Shown: positions 51,688-62,073 of the stretch, in pieces
How the letters are laid out: each line of letters opens with the position of its first letter
How positions within the stretch are numbered: position 1 is the stretch's first letter
Assembly: GCF_024362695.1 (NCBI RefSeq)
Contig: NC_065404.1
Location: 13,122,604 to 13,186,603, forward strand
Direction of reading: 5' to 3'
DNA from: Pectinophora gossypiella
Lineage: Eukaryota > Arthropoda > Insecta > Lepidoptera > Gelechiidae
Length of the DNA: 64,000 nucleotides
The notes under the pieces: generated by a model
What the model was told of the DNA's origin: nothing
Seen by the model: only the letters and a program-made list of their open reading frames with translations
Databases searched by the model: none
Translations under genes and position numbers: made by a program

Positions 51688-52026
51688 ATAAATAAGTAAA
51701 ATAAACAGCCTATATACGTCCCACTGTTGGGCACAGGCCTCCCCTCAGTCAACCGGAGGGGGTATGGAGCATACTCCACCACGCTGCTCCAATGCGGGTT
51801 GGTAGAGGTGTTTTTACGGCTAATAGCCGGGACCAACGGCTTAACGTGCCCTCCGAAGCACGGAATCATCTTTCTTTTTCGGACAATCAGGTGATTTAAG
51901 CCTGAAAAGTCCTTACCAAACAATGCACAGTCTGACAAAGTGATTTCGACAATGTCCCCATCGGGAATCGAACCCGGACCTCCAGATCGTGAGCCTAACG
52001 CTCTAACCACTAGACCACGGAGCCTG
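51688..52026 (-). mobile_element. Full-length tRNA-derived SINE (339 bp) with perfect 10-bp target duplication
   Basis: Flanked by TTAGGTATTA at 51678-51687 and 52027-52036. On the minus strand it has the tRNA-like A box (TGGTCTAGTGGTTAGAGCG) and B box (GGGTTCGATTCC), then a body with complements of ACTTTGTCAGACTG-, CTGATTGTCCGAAAAAG- and GGTCCCGGCT-like segments, and the conserved tail complementary to CCCACTGTTGGGCACAGGCC. A 135-codon frame across it is a SINE by-product, not a gene. It is the reference copy for the others here. Confidence 0.92.
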
Positions 52027-52082
52027 TTAGGTATTACGGGCGTAATTTTATGTATGTAGGTATGTGTTATGTATGTTGGAAT

Positions 52083-52160
52083 CACACAGAGAAAATTTAA
52101 ATCGAAAAAAGTTCTGACTCGGACAGGATTTGAACCCAGCTCGTGTCAAAAATTTACTTT
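52083..52160 (-). repeat. tRNA-like fragment of another repeat
   Basis: On the minus strand GCTGGGTTCAAATCCTGTCC carries a B-box-like GGTTCAAATCC, followed by GAGTCAGAACTTTTTTCG. No A box or full cloverleaf is visible, so it is not called as a tRNA gene. Confidence 0.4.
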
Positions 52161-52410
52161 TACGTGCTATAAAAACAAAAAAAAAACATTTATGATGGAC
52201 TGTCTATATGGGTGACGGGGTTGGTAACTTCTCCTTATACTGTTCATCACTTCCACAACCCTTTTCTACCCTATAGACCTCCTGTTCCTTACGCTAGATC
52301 TTATGTCAATAAGTAGGTAATCATATTCAGTTACTTGCTTGCGTCGAACTCTGACTTCTAACAACTAACAAGCAGCTAGAAACTAACTAGCAGACTAGAC
52401 AAGACAAGAA

Positions 52411-52448
52411 TCCCATTGAGGTAGACAAGTCTGCCTACCTCAATGGGA
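52411..52448. repeat. 14-bp perfect inverted repeat (38-base hairpin)
   Basis: TCCCATTGAGGTAG (52411-52424) and CTACCTCAATGGGA (52435-52448), loop ACAAGTCTGC. Pairing does not extend outward. Confidence 0.7.
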
Positions 52449-52619
52449 ACTCCGGTCGTGAATTCATGTATGTTCGTAGAAAGTAGGTTTCGTCACAAGC
52501 AGCTATTCATCGCGATAATGTGTAGTGAGGTAGAGACCGGTAGAATAGTAATACGCATTATGAATCGGGGCCGCGTGGGAGTTGCATTGTGCTTCATATT
52601 ACGATGCAGGTTATGTTAC

Positions 52620-52770
52620 ATACATACATAACTCCCTTAATTTCTACCGGGATGGGCTGACCTATACGTTAGAACATAATTTGCAGTCACCCTTGGTATT
52701 GGAGTATTAAATGGAAATAGTGAACCGTATAGTAATGAGTTATCTGCTGGTCCATCGCTCGTAATAATAG
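52620..52770 (+). repeat. Diverged copy of dispersed repeat B
   Basis: ACATACATAACTCCC, CGGGATGGGCTGACC, ATAATTTGCAGTCACCC and AGTGAACCGTATAG follow the repeat B order. Confidence 0.55.
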
Positions 52771-53213
52771 ATAATTCAATTTAAATAGTTTTTCATGTCA
52801 CATAGGACTTAGCTAAGCAACTTAGGAAAGTGTTAGGTATATCCCATATAGAATAAACAATAAAACTATGTATAGAAGTGACACTCCGCCCAGCACCAAT
52901 TTAAATATATATTATATAAAAGTCATCTTACGCATTATAACCTGCAGGGCAGGAAGATAAATGTCGACTAACATGCCTCCTTATCATAGGAAAGCTAAAA
53001 TCGGCTATTTCAAAAAAAAAACAAATACTATCTACTTGGCCGGAGCTTTTATATGCAGTATCTTACCAAAAGTAATGATAAAATTGCAACCTATCACATA
53101 AAATATACATTGCCGTTAAAGCGACTGTGTAATTTGAGAAGCAGTAGCGCTATCGTAGTTATCCGTTGGCAGGAATAGACGTAAACGAGAGCGGGGTTGA
53201 CCGGCCTAAAGTG

Positions 53214-53360
53214 CCCCATTGCTCGCTGGCGGCAGACCTGAAGTATGGACCTTTGAGCCTTTGTCAAAAGCCAAGTCTGAGCTCCATACGTGAATATTGG
53301 GAGAATGCACATGTCCACGAGTTTGTGTTTTAGAGATAGAGGTAAATCGCCTTTTGATTT
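53214..53360 (-). pseudogene. RTE-type reverse transcriptase fragment
   Basis: About 49 codons within a longer minus-strand frame read KSKGDLPLSLKHKLVD, then MCILPIFTYGAQTWLLTKAQ and RQRAMG. This matches the C-terminal end of RTE-like endonuclease/reverse transcriptase proteins, where LPxxLKxKLxDxCILPxxTYGAxTW is typical. The catalytic part is absent, so the fragment is dead. Confidence 0.8.
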
Positions 53361-53844
53361 AAATAAGTAAATAAAAATAATACGCATTATTATTATGTCG
53401 AGGTCGCGTGGGAGTTGCATTGTGCTTAATATAATACATGCAAGTAATGTTGATGATACGAAATTGTGTCATTTGAAACTGTTGTCGTATGGACTACGTC
53501 AATTGGATCAAGTTTTTGCTGATGCCTTTACACATACACATAAATCAATGTATTCATTAATCGCATGGTATATTTATAACGCAAGAAAATAACTTACTAA
53601 CTTGCAGTTTGCGTTGTTTTCCGTGGGTTCGAATAATGTAATGCATTGTATTATGATAGGCTATTAACCCATCCCCCATAATACATACATCAACCGAAGG
53701 AGTGATCGATAACTGTAAGAAAATATTAGTCTTTCCTTATTACTTTTGAACAAGTAGGATTTTCATACTTTAGTGAGAACATTAACATGATCATTTTAAC
53801 ACTGAAGCCATTTACTAAACGTTTTAGCTTCTTCCTTTTTGATG

Positions 53845-53961
53845 CGAACAGCGAAGGATTGGAACTGTCTGCAGTCGTCTGTTTTTCCAACTCGTTATAA
53901 TCTGGGAATCTTTCAGGCTAGAGTGAATAGGCATTTGCTAGGTAAGAGTGATCCACCCTAG
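53845..53961 (+). pseudogene. Non-LTR reverse transcriptase C-terminus, fragment
   Basis: Thirty-eight codons and TAG in one frame: RTAKDWNCLQSSVFPTRYNL followed by GIFQARVNRHLLGKSDPP. The RTAxxWNxLPxSVFPxxYNLxxFKxxVNRHLL pattern is typical of the end of jockey/CR1-like open reading frames in insects, as I recall it. Downstream (to about 54020) the 3' tail CATTAGGTGAGATTGTGGTC is also of that type. It lies on the opposite strand to the RTE fragment 0.5 kb away. Confidence 0.75.
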
Positions 53962-56187
53962 ACCACATCGACACTTCCCATTAGGTGAGATTGTGGTCAA
54001 ACGCGATACTTAACGGTTTATTAGCCTATATACCGAATAGGTATCTAATAGCAGTACTACTATCTAACAGATAAATTCTGGTTAGGCTATCAGCACATGA
54101 TAAAACATACCCTTAGACTAATTAGTGGTTGCTGGTTAGTAACTTCACAACAAAATTATCATATATGAGTATTGTATACCTCGTTAAGTCGGTGTAGGCT
54201 TGGTTATGTAACGCATGACGCAACCCGTCATGCATGCAAAGATCTCTCTCTGTGACATTATGCTATTCATCCATTCATTCAATACTCGATCATAACCATA
54301 ACATTGTCTAAAACCCGTTGTAAATGCCAGGCATTCTCTGCTGTACAGTCCACTACATGTTAAGAGTTTTAACAACATGTAATTTCGAAGTAAATAGATA
54401 ACAATAAACCAACAATTTGAGCTATTAAGAGCATTTCGTACCGGATCGCCAAATTGTTGGTATTTGTTTTCAAATACCAAGGATACTTGAGCCGATTGTT
54501 TCAATACCTTTAAAGGGCAGGTATTGGTAAATTACTTTCGCGTTTAATTCCATTTACTTTGTTTAGTAGTTTCAATTATTCTTAGAGCAATGGTATTATT
54601 AAAGCAAGATTCGAAAGTGCGTGCTTGGCTTCAGGTCAAGGACTATTTGCCTTTGTTGTTTTGGACATACAGTGTGTTCTCAATTCCATTATAGCAAGCA
54701 AACACCAATATATTTGACAATCAATCTTTGTTAGCAAACAACAGTTGGAACAACGATATTGTGTCAGTATTTTAAGCTGATATTTTTCACTTAAACTTTT
54801 CATAATATATCTAAAAGAGATTTATGATACAAACGTGCTGGTTGAAACATTCTCCTACAATTCTTACAAGATTCGATTTTATTTGTACATTTCATTCCTA
54901 TTCCAGTGGATTTGGTCGCAGTAAGTCTTGCTGTAACTCTAGCAATCTCATTCAATCCTTTCATATAACTTACGAATTTTAGTAGATTTACTGCCTCGCT
55001 GTTACTGCGATCTCCTTTCTAGAAATATCAATCAAACTTGCAAGTCATTCTGTAGTAGACGTTCGCACGTGGCCTTTGGATAGGAGCTTGCTCCAAATGT
55101 GAGTCAGCCGTTCCTTTCCACCCGACTACCAAATGAGATTACTATAGCATTTGCATTCCGTCAATATCCACACCCCGCGCGTGCCTACTCTCCCGTTACA
55201 ACGCGATTAGCATTACGCCTCTACAGGGAATTGATGGAAATGTCTATGGGCTTTATAAGATGCCTTATCCCGATATCTGATCGTAAATTTTCCACACCGC
55301 GGCCTTTACATAAATATTAACGCGTAAAATCACAAACTATATTTTTAGAGTGACCGTAATACATTAATATGAAATTTGAATGTGTTTTAGGATTTATTTT
55401 CAGAGTCCGTTTTACTGTGATATGTGAGACCACGTATTTTATTTAATACGTCTGTCACAAGCAAATAAACAGCTAAAAGCTAAAGCTTACGCCACGCTCC
55501 ACGTGCCGGCGTGTCGTAGCTACTGTCAAAGCGTTTGTGTTTCAAGCAGGTTTTACGAAATGACGACTCAATAAATTCTGTTGATATTACTGTAGCGATA
55601 AAAAGCGAGTTATTGCCAAGGGTGCGAAGACACCCTGTCGATAAAAAAATATATTTCCCAAGTAATTTTTGTCTTAATCTAATAGGTTGTTTTACGCGAG
55701 GGGTAGGAACAGTGGAAATTAGATTCAAGTTAATGGCCTTTGATTTTAAAACGGAATATTAAGTATCTCTGAACTCAAAGTTGGGTGTATAAAGCTGGCT
55801 GGTTGTTAAACGATCTGGCTGCCTACGTCTAAAGAGATCATAAATTAGAAATTCAAAAATAAAGGTTTGGTTTTGAATTTGTAATTTATTAGGTACTTAG
55901 TAAGCAAGACATATCTACACTTCTCATCAAAAAAATCGAAACACCTTGCAAGTTTACGTTTTGTCAGGATTATCAGAAAAATGTGTACATTTAGGAATAA
56001 ATGTTAAATGTCGTTTAATAGTGAGTAATATGAGCTTATCAAATCTTAATGTTAATGTTCTAAATTTAAATGAATTTTTCATAGGTTTCGTATTTTGTTA
56101 AATGAGTCATTTTTATTCCGTATGGAGTATAAAGGAAATGGATAAAACAACACACGTAAATGAAAAAAAAAGCTAAAAAACGTTTAT

Positions 56188-57216
56188 TTAATAACTTTTA
56201 TTCCCTCCCCGAGCTCTAATTACTGCTTCCATACGGTTCTTCATCGATCGGATGAGAGTCACGATCACATGCTGTGGTATATTGTCCCATTCCTCTTGGA
56301 TTGCATCTTGCAGCTGGCTAAGTGTTTCTGGGGCAGGATCTCTTGCTCGAATTCGTCTCTTTAATTCATCCCACAGATGTTCAATGGGATTCATGTCCGG
56401 GCTTCTTGCTGGCCATTCCATAATAGAGATATCGACTTCGTTAAGATAATCTCGTACGACGCCCGCGGTGTGAGCCCTAGCATTGTCGTACATGAATATG
56501 AAGCCGTTGCCAATAAAATGTGCATAGGGCATCACATGAGGCTCGAGACACTCTTCGACGTACCGATGACAGTTTAGTGCAGGCAGACGTGGCCCAGACA
56601 CGAAAGCAAGCTCTGTCTTACCGTCGGCGCTGATTCCTCCCCAAACCGTCCACGAACCGCCACCATAGCTGACCTTTTCTTCAATGCAGCATTGTGCATA
56701 GCGTTCTCCGTCTCTTCTGTAGACCTTGTTCCTTCCGTCGTTACCATACAGCATAATTTTACACTCATCAGAAAAGAGAACTTTGCTCCACTGTAGGTAT
56801 GACCAATTTAGGTGCTCACGTGCAAAGTTAAGGCGCGCTCTTCGATGGTCTGCAGTTAATTTCGGCCCATTTGCTGGCTTATGCGGTACCAGTCCACGAT
56901 CCTTCAACCTTCTTCTAATTGTAGAGTCACTTACAGCCACCCTTCGTACAACACGAAGCCGCTGCTGCAGTTGAAAAGCGTTAAGGCGTCGATTTCTTAA
57001 AGAAGTTGTTACAATAAATCGATCATCTCGCTCAGAAGTGACCCGATTCCTGTCAGATCCTGAACGGCGCGTGAACAAACCAGTCTCCCGATAACGTTTA
57101 TAGACTCTATGAACAGATGACAGGCTTAGATGCAGTCTTGCAGCCACAACACGCTGACTAAGGCCAGAATCCAGCAATGCCACAACTTGGGCGGCTTCTG
57201 TGGGCGAAGTATCCAT
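56188..57216 (-). CDS. Tc1-like DD34E transposase, intact (342 residues)
   Basis: Cuts and joins the element at TA sites. The N-terminal paired-like region has two helix-turn-helix motifs: residues about 7-45 (AAQVVALLDSGLSQRVVAAR) and about 75-112 (VAVSDSTIRRRLKDRG). A linker rich in Arg/Ser/Asp (RRSGSDRNRVTS) stands where the GRPR motif is expected. The catalytic triad is D150 (VLFSDECK), D244 (FMYDNARAHTA) and E279 (SPDMNPIEHLWDELKRR), with 34 residues between the last two. The glycine-rich SYGGGSWTVWGGIS box is at about 183-196. Length is typical for the family, with no stop or frameshift, so recent arrival and possible activity are inferred. AATAAA overlaps the final codons. Codon use is less AT-biased than the flanks. 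Confidence 0.96.
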   Translation of the reverse strand: MDTSPTEAAQVVALLDSGLSQRVVAARLHLSLSSVHRVYKRYRETGLFTRRSGSDRNRVTSERDDRFIVTTSLRNRRLNAFQLQQRLRVVRRVAVSDSTIRRRLKDRGLVPHKPANGPKLTADHRRARLNFAREHLNWSYLQWSKVLFSDECKIMLYGNDGRNKVYRRDGERYAQCCIEEKVSYGGGSWTVWGGISADGKTELAFVSGPRLPALNCHRYVEECLEPHVMPYAHFIGNGFIFMYDNARAHTAGVVRDYLNEVDISIMEWPARSPDMNPIEHLWDELKRRIRARDPAPETLSQLQDAIQEEWDNIPQHVIVTLIRSMKNRMEAVIRARGGNKSY

Positions 57217-57430
57217 ACGTTTTAGAAAAAAAACCTTTTTTCAGACGTCCCAAAGTCACAGTATTGAAATAAAAAACAAAAAGTTTAAGGATAGGCGCCA
57301 ATTTTTAGTTTTTAAACGCTAAATGTACTCCAACCCTAAACACACATTTGTCTCAAAACAGTGATTCATTTCGTTTATAAGATAAACAAATGAAATTCTA
57401 ATTTTGAATTTAGAATTTTCGCTTATTACT

Positions 57431-57464
57431 GTAATGGCCAAACTGGTGTAATGGCCAAATTTTT
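57431..57464. repeat. Subterminal 17-bp tandem direct repeat in the Tc1 element
   Basis: GTAATGGCCAAA at 57431-57442 and 57448-57459, spaced 17 bp, about 85-115 bp inside the right end. No matching pair was seen at the left end. Confidence 0.7.
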
Positions 57465-60159
57465 TCATCGTATGAATTCTTTTTTGTGTTAAATTCGGAC
57501 AGAAACAATGAAAACGGAAGTGTTTCGATTTTTTTCATGAGAAGTGTACTTACACGTGTAGTTAAACAGCTTTATGGGAATTTAATTATAATAGGTAACT
57601 GTGAAGCCTCATATAAATATTTATGGGTGTTATGATATGACATTCCGTGACAGCCGAGCGTAATTTATGCGATCGCACTCTCACCCGAGATGATATTGAA
57701 AATAACGAGTATATAAAATCCCGGAGCTGTGTTTTTGTCAACGACACATTTAGTAGGTACAGGTATACTAATAGGTAATAAAGAAGAGAAAGCTTTATTA
57801 TGAGGAAAGATATCACTGTGGAAACCTTTGTTTACCAGGTAAAATGATAAAAGTGACTTGGTGTGACATCCCTTATCAAGTTGAGAGGACTGGTACTCAT
57901 AGTCAAATACCAACCGTAGTTTCCATCGATGTAATTTACCTATTACACTAAGTCCTTAAGCATGGAATCTAAAAGATAAGGCTAGTAAAGCCCCGGCTAA
58001 TGCTGACGAATGACGCATAAGTGTGTCAGAATTTAAATGTCGTGTCTAGATAAATGTACCTACTTTACTAGAAGCTTTGATACGCTTTGAGACTACTTGA
58101 AAGATTTCATAGTAATCGTTAAACATTCCTGTTATAATTAGAAACGTGTTTTCATTTATTTTTATTCCGTCATAACATTAGGTCATAAATGCTAATCATC
58201 AGCAAACAATCCAGCAAGCGATCAACTTGGTTGTCGAACTTGGTTGCTGCTTATGTCAACATGATCTAATGATATTATCCATAGATACAGCCATACAGGT
58301 ACTCAATAGAGCAATAAACAACTAAAATAAACGTTTTCACTATATATTATGTTCTTGTCGTCTCTAGAGTTTTATTGAAAAACTTTCTAACTAAGCTTTT
58401 ATTTTATTATTTATTGGAGCACCCGCCCAGAGCGCCCAGACGCATTAATTTTGCCATTTAATGGAGTCGTCGGGTATTCTGCTTGTACAGTATTTCTATA
58501 AAATATTATGCTACTAAAATAGTGTTCATAGTATTTTTTATCCGAGCTTAGGGTTTATGAAACAACTTAAGCGCTGTGTAAATCTCGTCGGTTTTTCTCT
58601 CATAAAACTGAAAATATTCTGGTAACCTCACAGCGATGGCAGGTTAATGTAGAAATAAAAATGTTAGTTTACTGTTAGCGTAAAAATATGCTCATAAAAG
58701 ACTTGTTTCTGCTATTAAACATTTTGTGTGAAGCCTTTGCTAATGTTGACTGTCATTTACACTTAGCGCCTCACGACGCAGCTCACTCTAGAGTCCTTAT
58801 GGGGGATTTTATGATATGGTGGTACCGACGGTTTTATGGCCGTCAGGATCGAACAAGGCCCTTGAAATGCTACAGCCAAAATTTCCATTCTCGGCACCCG
58901 CTACTTTATATTGGTTTTTTTCCTGTTAGAATATAGAAAGGGGAACATATTTATTCGAAAATCACTAGACATACAATTCAAGAACTCCGCAAAAAGAAAT
59001 GCATTCTTACCTTAGCCCGTACAAGTATTATTATCAACATCAAATCTTTGGATACAAATCTCATACGAGAACGGACGAAGAAATGAATAATTTATTTGGT
59101 TATTATCGTGGCTTTCTTGTTCCATTATTTTCTTATTTCGTAGGGACGGAAAGAAGTTGTTTCTACGTCGCGTTGCCGCCGGCGATGCGGCCTACGCCTT
59201 TGTATAAAATGTCTGCGAGCAAACACAACTCAGTATCGCTACAACGGTCGTTATCACTAGGCAGAAAAAAATACAAACCGAGAGCTGAGTACTTAACCAT
59301 TTCATAACTCAGTACTAATGTTCTAGTGTAATATTCTTTTATTTACCCTCAGGAGAGCAAAGTTCGCGGCGTAGCGTCTTAGAAGTTTACTTGGGTCCGT
59401 AGGGATAATTCCCTGTAATGGTTGGATTAGTCTGTGTCGAGGTACGGTGCAGCCTCGTAATGACAAATGAGGAGCTCGGAAGGAGTATCTCGTCTAACGC
59501 AAACAACAACTCGGACACGTCACAGGAGATTGCCAACTTTGCAAACTTAGATTTATGACTGAAATGACAAAAGTTTTCCATTTCGGATGTTATTACAACA
59601 AGTGGGAAGTTTCTTATAACATAAAGCGACTATAAGCGATATAGGTAAACGTAAATAAAGAGTCTTTGTATTGTATTGTAAATTTGTAACTGGACAAAAG
59701 GCGATTCGACAAGCAGTAACTGATCCTGTCGTCTTTATCCCTTCAGATACGCAACTTCTTTATCACTTTTGATAAAGGGTGGAGTGGAAATGTGATTTCG
59801 ACTAATTCCAGCTTTCCCGATGAGATTCCCGGCTTCCCCTCGGACCATATTCGCTTCCCTCCGACCTTATCTGCGCAATTCGTTCGGGATCTGCCGGAGC
59901 TTCGTTTCAAATAAAATAGATTCCGCACCTAGATTCCTGTAAATTGAAGTGCATTGAATTAATTTCGCCAGTGATTGAAAAGTTGGAAGTCGTGGAAATC
60001 CGAACGTGAAATGGAAAATGGAATGATAAGTTATTGTGTTACTTTAGGAATTTGAATGGAGTTTTTGGTTTCAAGTTTTCAATAAATGTCGCGAGTAGCT
60101 ACGGCGAATTCCTGGGTGTTATGAGCAGTTATTTGGCTAATTAACTGTTGTTCACCCCA

Positions 60160-60360
60160 TTTACGCCGAGCTGCGACGACTTCTCACGGCTTCATAACAA
60201 AATCTTAGCCCGCGCTTCCGAGCACTAACTCGTTGCAAACTTAAATTGGCCGCATAGCCGTTGTTTACAGCCAACTAGCGGCATCCAATGGTCCGGGAAA
60301 TTATTAAGGCGGAAGTTGGGCGGCGCCCGCCCTCGACGCGTTGCCATGGCGACGCGAGTC
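60160..60360. promoter_or_regulatory. GC-rich patch with CCAAT box and X-box
   Basis: Rich in CG (GGGCGGCGCCCGCCCTCGAC) amid AT-rich DNA, with a CCAATGG at about 60279 and the X-box at 60340. Promoter- or enhancer-like, but no exon was identified on either side. Confidence 0.4.
60340..60353. promoter_or_regulatory. RFX X-box motif 1
   Basis: GTTGCCATGGCGAC fits the RFX consensus RYYNYYATRRNRAC at every position. RFX factors bind such sites in promoters of ciliary genes. Confidence 0.55.
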
Positions 60361-60993
60361 GTGAATTAGTTAAACGAATGATGAACTCACCCTACACTAA
60401 CTTTCGATTGTTGCTATCGAAGCACTCACTTATTTTCTAGATGTTTTGTCAGTTGCCAGAAGAATCCAGGTTGAACTTTTTGTATCGACGATTGTACGAA
60501 GTTTGGACTGTGCATTATCTATAATCTAACACTTTACTTAGGTTAGATGTAAATGTTCACGTCGTAGCAGCGATAGGCGTATAGCAATACCAATGAGTTT
60601 TGGTATAAAAACTCCTTTTTAACATTGCAGAAGGAAAATATTATACTCATCTTTGTACTTACTACTTATGTACTGCAGCGCAAAGATTGTTTCAGTTTGC
60701 TAGTATAGTTTCTAACTTAAAGCTATATAACAAGAGGGGTGAAATTGTTTTATTTTCCGATACTCTGTGATCGTTAAAAGGTTTACGACGCCGGGGCCCT
60801 TTGTCGAAGCACTCTCGAGTGGAATGGATCCGGGTGCACGCCCGGCACCCGCCGATGTTTTGACTAGATTGCGATACTATCTTGTTACCACATACTACAC
60901 TTATACATTGTACCTACATTAAGATACAAGATGAGTACTTGAGCCAAAAGAATCCATCAATATGAGCACTGTAATATGTATGTAAGGTAAGTA

Positions 60994-61143
60994 CGGTCAC
61001 GAGTACTAATATGTATACACTGAAACCATGTCACATTAACTTTTTTGACAAATTAAACCGTATAAGTCTCATTAAAATGTCAAATATGATAGTGCGACAG
61101 GGTTCTAAAGTGGGTACATGATATTGCTCATGACTCATGACTG
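60994..61143. mobile_element. TA-flanked MITE (copy 2)
   Basis: 150 bp flanked by TA (60992-60993 and 61144-61145), in the opposite orientation to copy 1 at 49862-50003. The complement shares CAGTCATGAG..., CATGTCACATTAACTTnTTTGACAAATT-type and GTCTCA(C/T)TAAA segments throughout. A seven-base duplication (ATGACTC) near the right end accounts for most of the extra length. Confidence 0.82.
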
Positions 61144-61319
61144 TACATTTTTTTTCAAGACAATTCTGAATATATCATAAGATGATGTAGCACTTTTTAG
61201 GAGTCTTTTTAGTCCCCTTTTCGGAGCAGCCTTCAGTGGAATGGATATGCGATGCTATCTAGCTTCTGTATTCCAAAACGTTGCTACGCTACAAGCTAGA
61301 TATATACAAGATGTTAGTG

Positions 61320-61410
61320 AAAACTTTAAGGGGTGATGCAGAATTTGAACATGATTCTGATTTTGATATTTTCTACCATATGGTCTGAATAATCCCCCTC
61401 AGTATTCGGT
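61320..61410 (-). repeat. Dispersed repeat D, second copy
   Basis: The complement reads ACCGAATACTGAGGGGGATT then ATTCAG, aligning with 50250-50275. Beyond about 30 bp the two diverge. Confidence 0.5.
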
Positions 61411-62059
61411 ACATAATTCTGTATATGAAAATATGAGTTCCCTTGCAGTATCCTATACAATAATAGCTGCGTCCATTCTATCCACTCTAGAAGTAAAACA
61501 CAATGACATGTAGGAGATGTAGACACCGATCTACTCTTAAGTAAACTATAATGCCATACCAGTAGTGCAATGCGGCGCCAGGTTCGCTTGCCGTGTCTGG
61601 TATCATCAACAGAAATCGAAGTTTACGATGTTAGAAAATGGCACCGAATGCTCTGCATCTAGTTCAAATCAGATATAGCTTAGGTTTTCTGAACGTGGGA
61701 CGTGAACAATTTTGTAACTCGCTTGTCAAGTTCAGAGACTAAGACTTTGTATAACAAACGTCGCTGACGTGAGCCGCCAAAATAATTAAACGCTTCCACG
61801 CCCTTCCATCGTCGTATAATTAAATCTCCATCATTATGAATGAAGTTATACCTAACAAGGTTTGTCTCGAGCGAACTTCATAATTAGACAAATTAGACGT
61901 TATCTTCTGAATCTTTTCAACCAGTTGTGTTTTAAAATGTCTGCTAGTTTAACTTGTGCAACTTACACCCTTATTAAATCCCTAGGATTAATAGTCTAAC
62001 TTTTCTTGTTTCACTTTGCTGGATGTCGCGACGAAAAGGTCTTTGACCGACGCCTTCGG

Positions 62060-62073
62060 GTTGCCATAGCAAC
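62060..62073. promoter_or_regulatory. RFX X-box motif 2
   Basis: GTTGCCATAGCAAC is a perfect consensus X-box and palindromic except for the centre. It lies 1.7 kb from motif 1. No exon of a recognisable gene is adjacent. Confidence 0.6.

Larger units (their letters stand above)
55918..57546 (-). mobile_element. Complete Tc1/mariner element, 1,629 bp
   Basis: Bounded by TA at 55916-55917 and 57547-57548. Terminal inverted repeats of 27 bp (55918-55944 and 57520-57546) begin CACTTCTCAT, contain a seven-A run, and end ATCGAAACAC, with one mismatch (C/G at position 11). One transposase frame fills the middle on the minus strand. Near the right end GTAATGGCCAAA occurs twice, 17 bp apart (57431, 57448). 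Size, TA target and ends are all as expected for the family. Confidence 0.96.

Noticed and set aside
51678..52085. 135-codon minus-strand open frame
   Set aside because: It coincides with the full-length SINE and its target duplications; the frame is a by-product of the repeat.
54184..54504. 106-codon minus-strand frame
   Set aside because: Amino acid content looks random and no family is recognised; lies next to retrotransposon debris.
58999..59307. 102-codon plus-strand frame
   Set aside because: No domain, no conserved pattern, no splice evidence.
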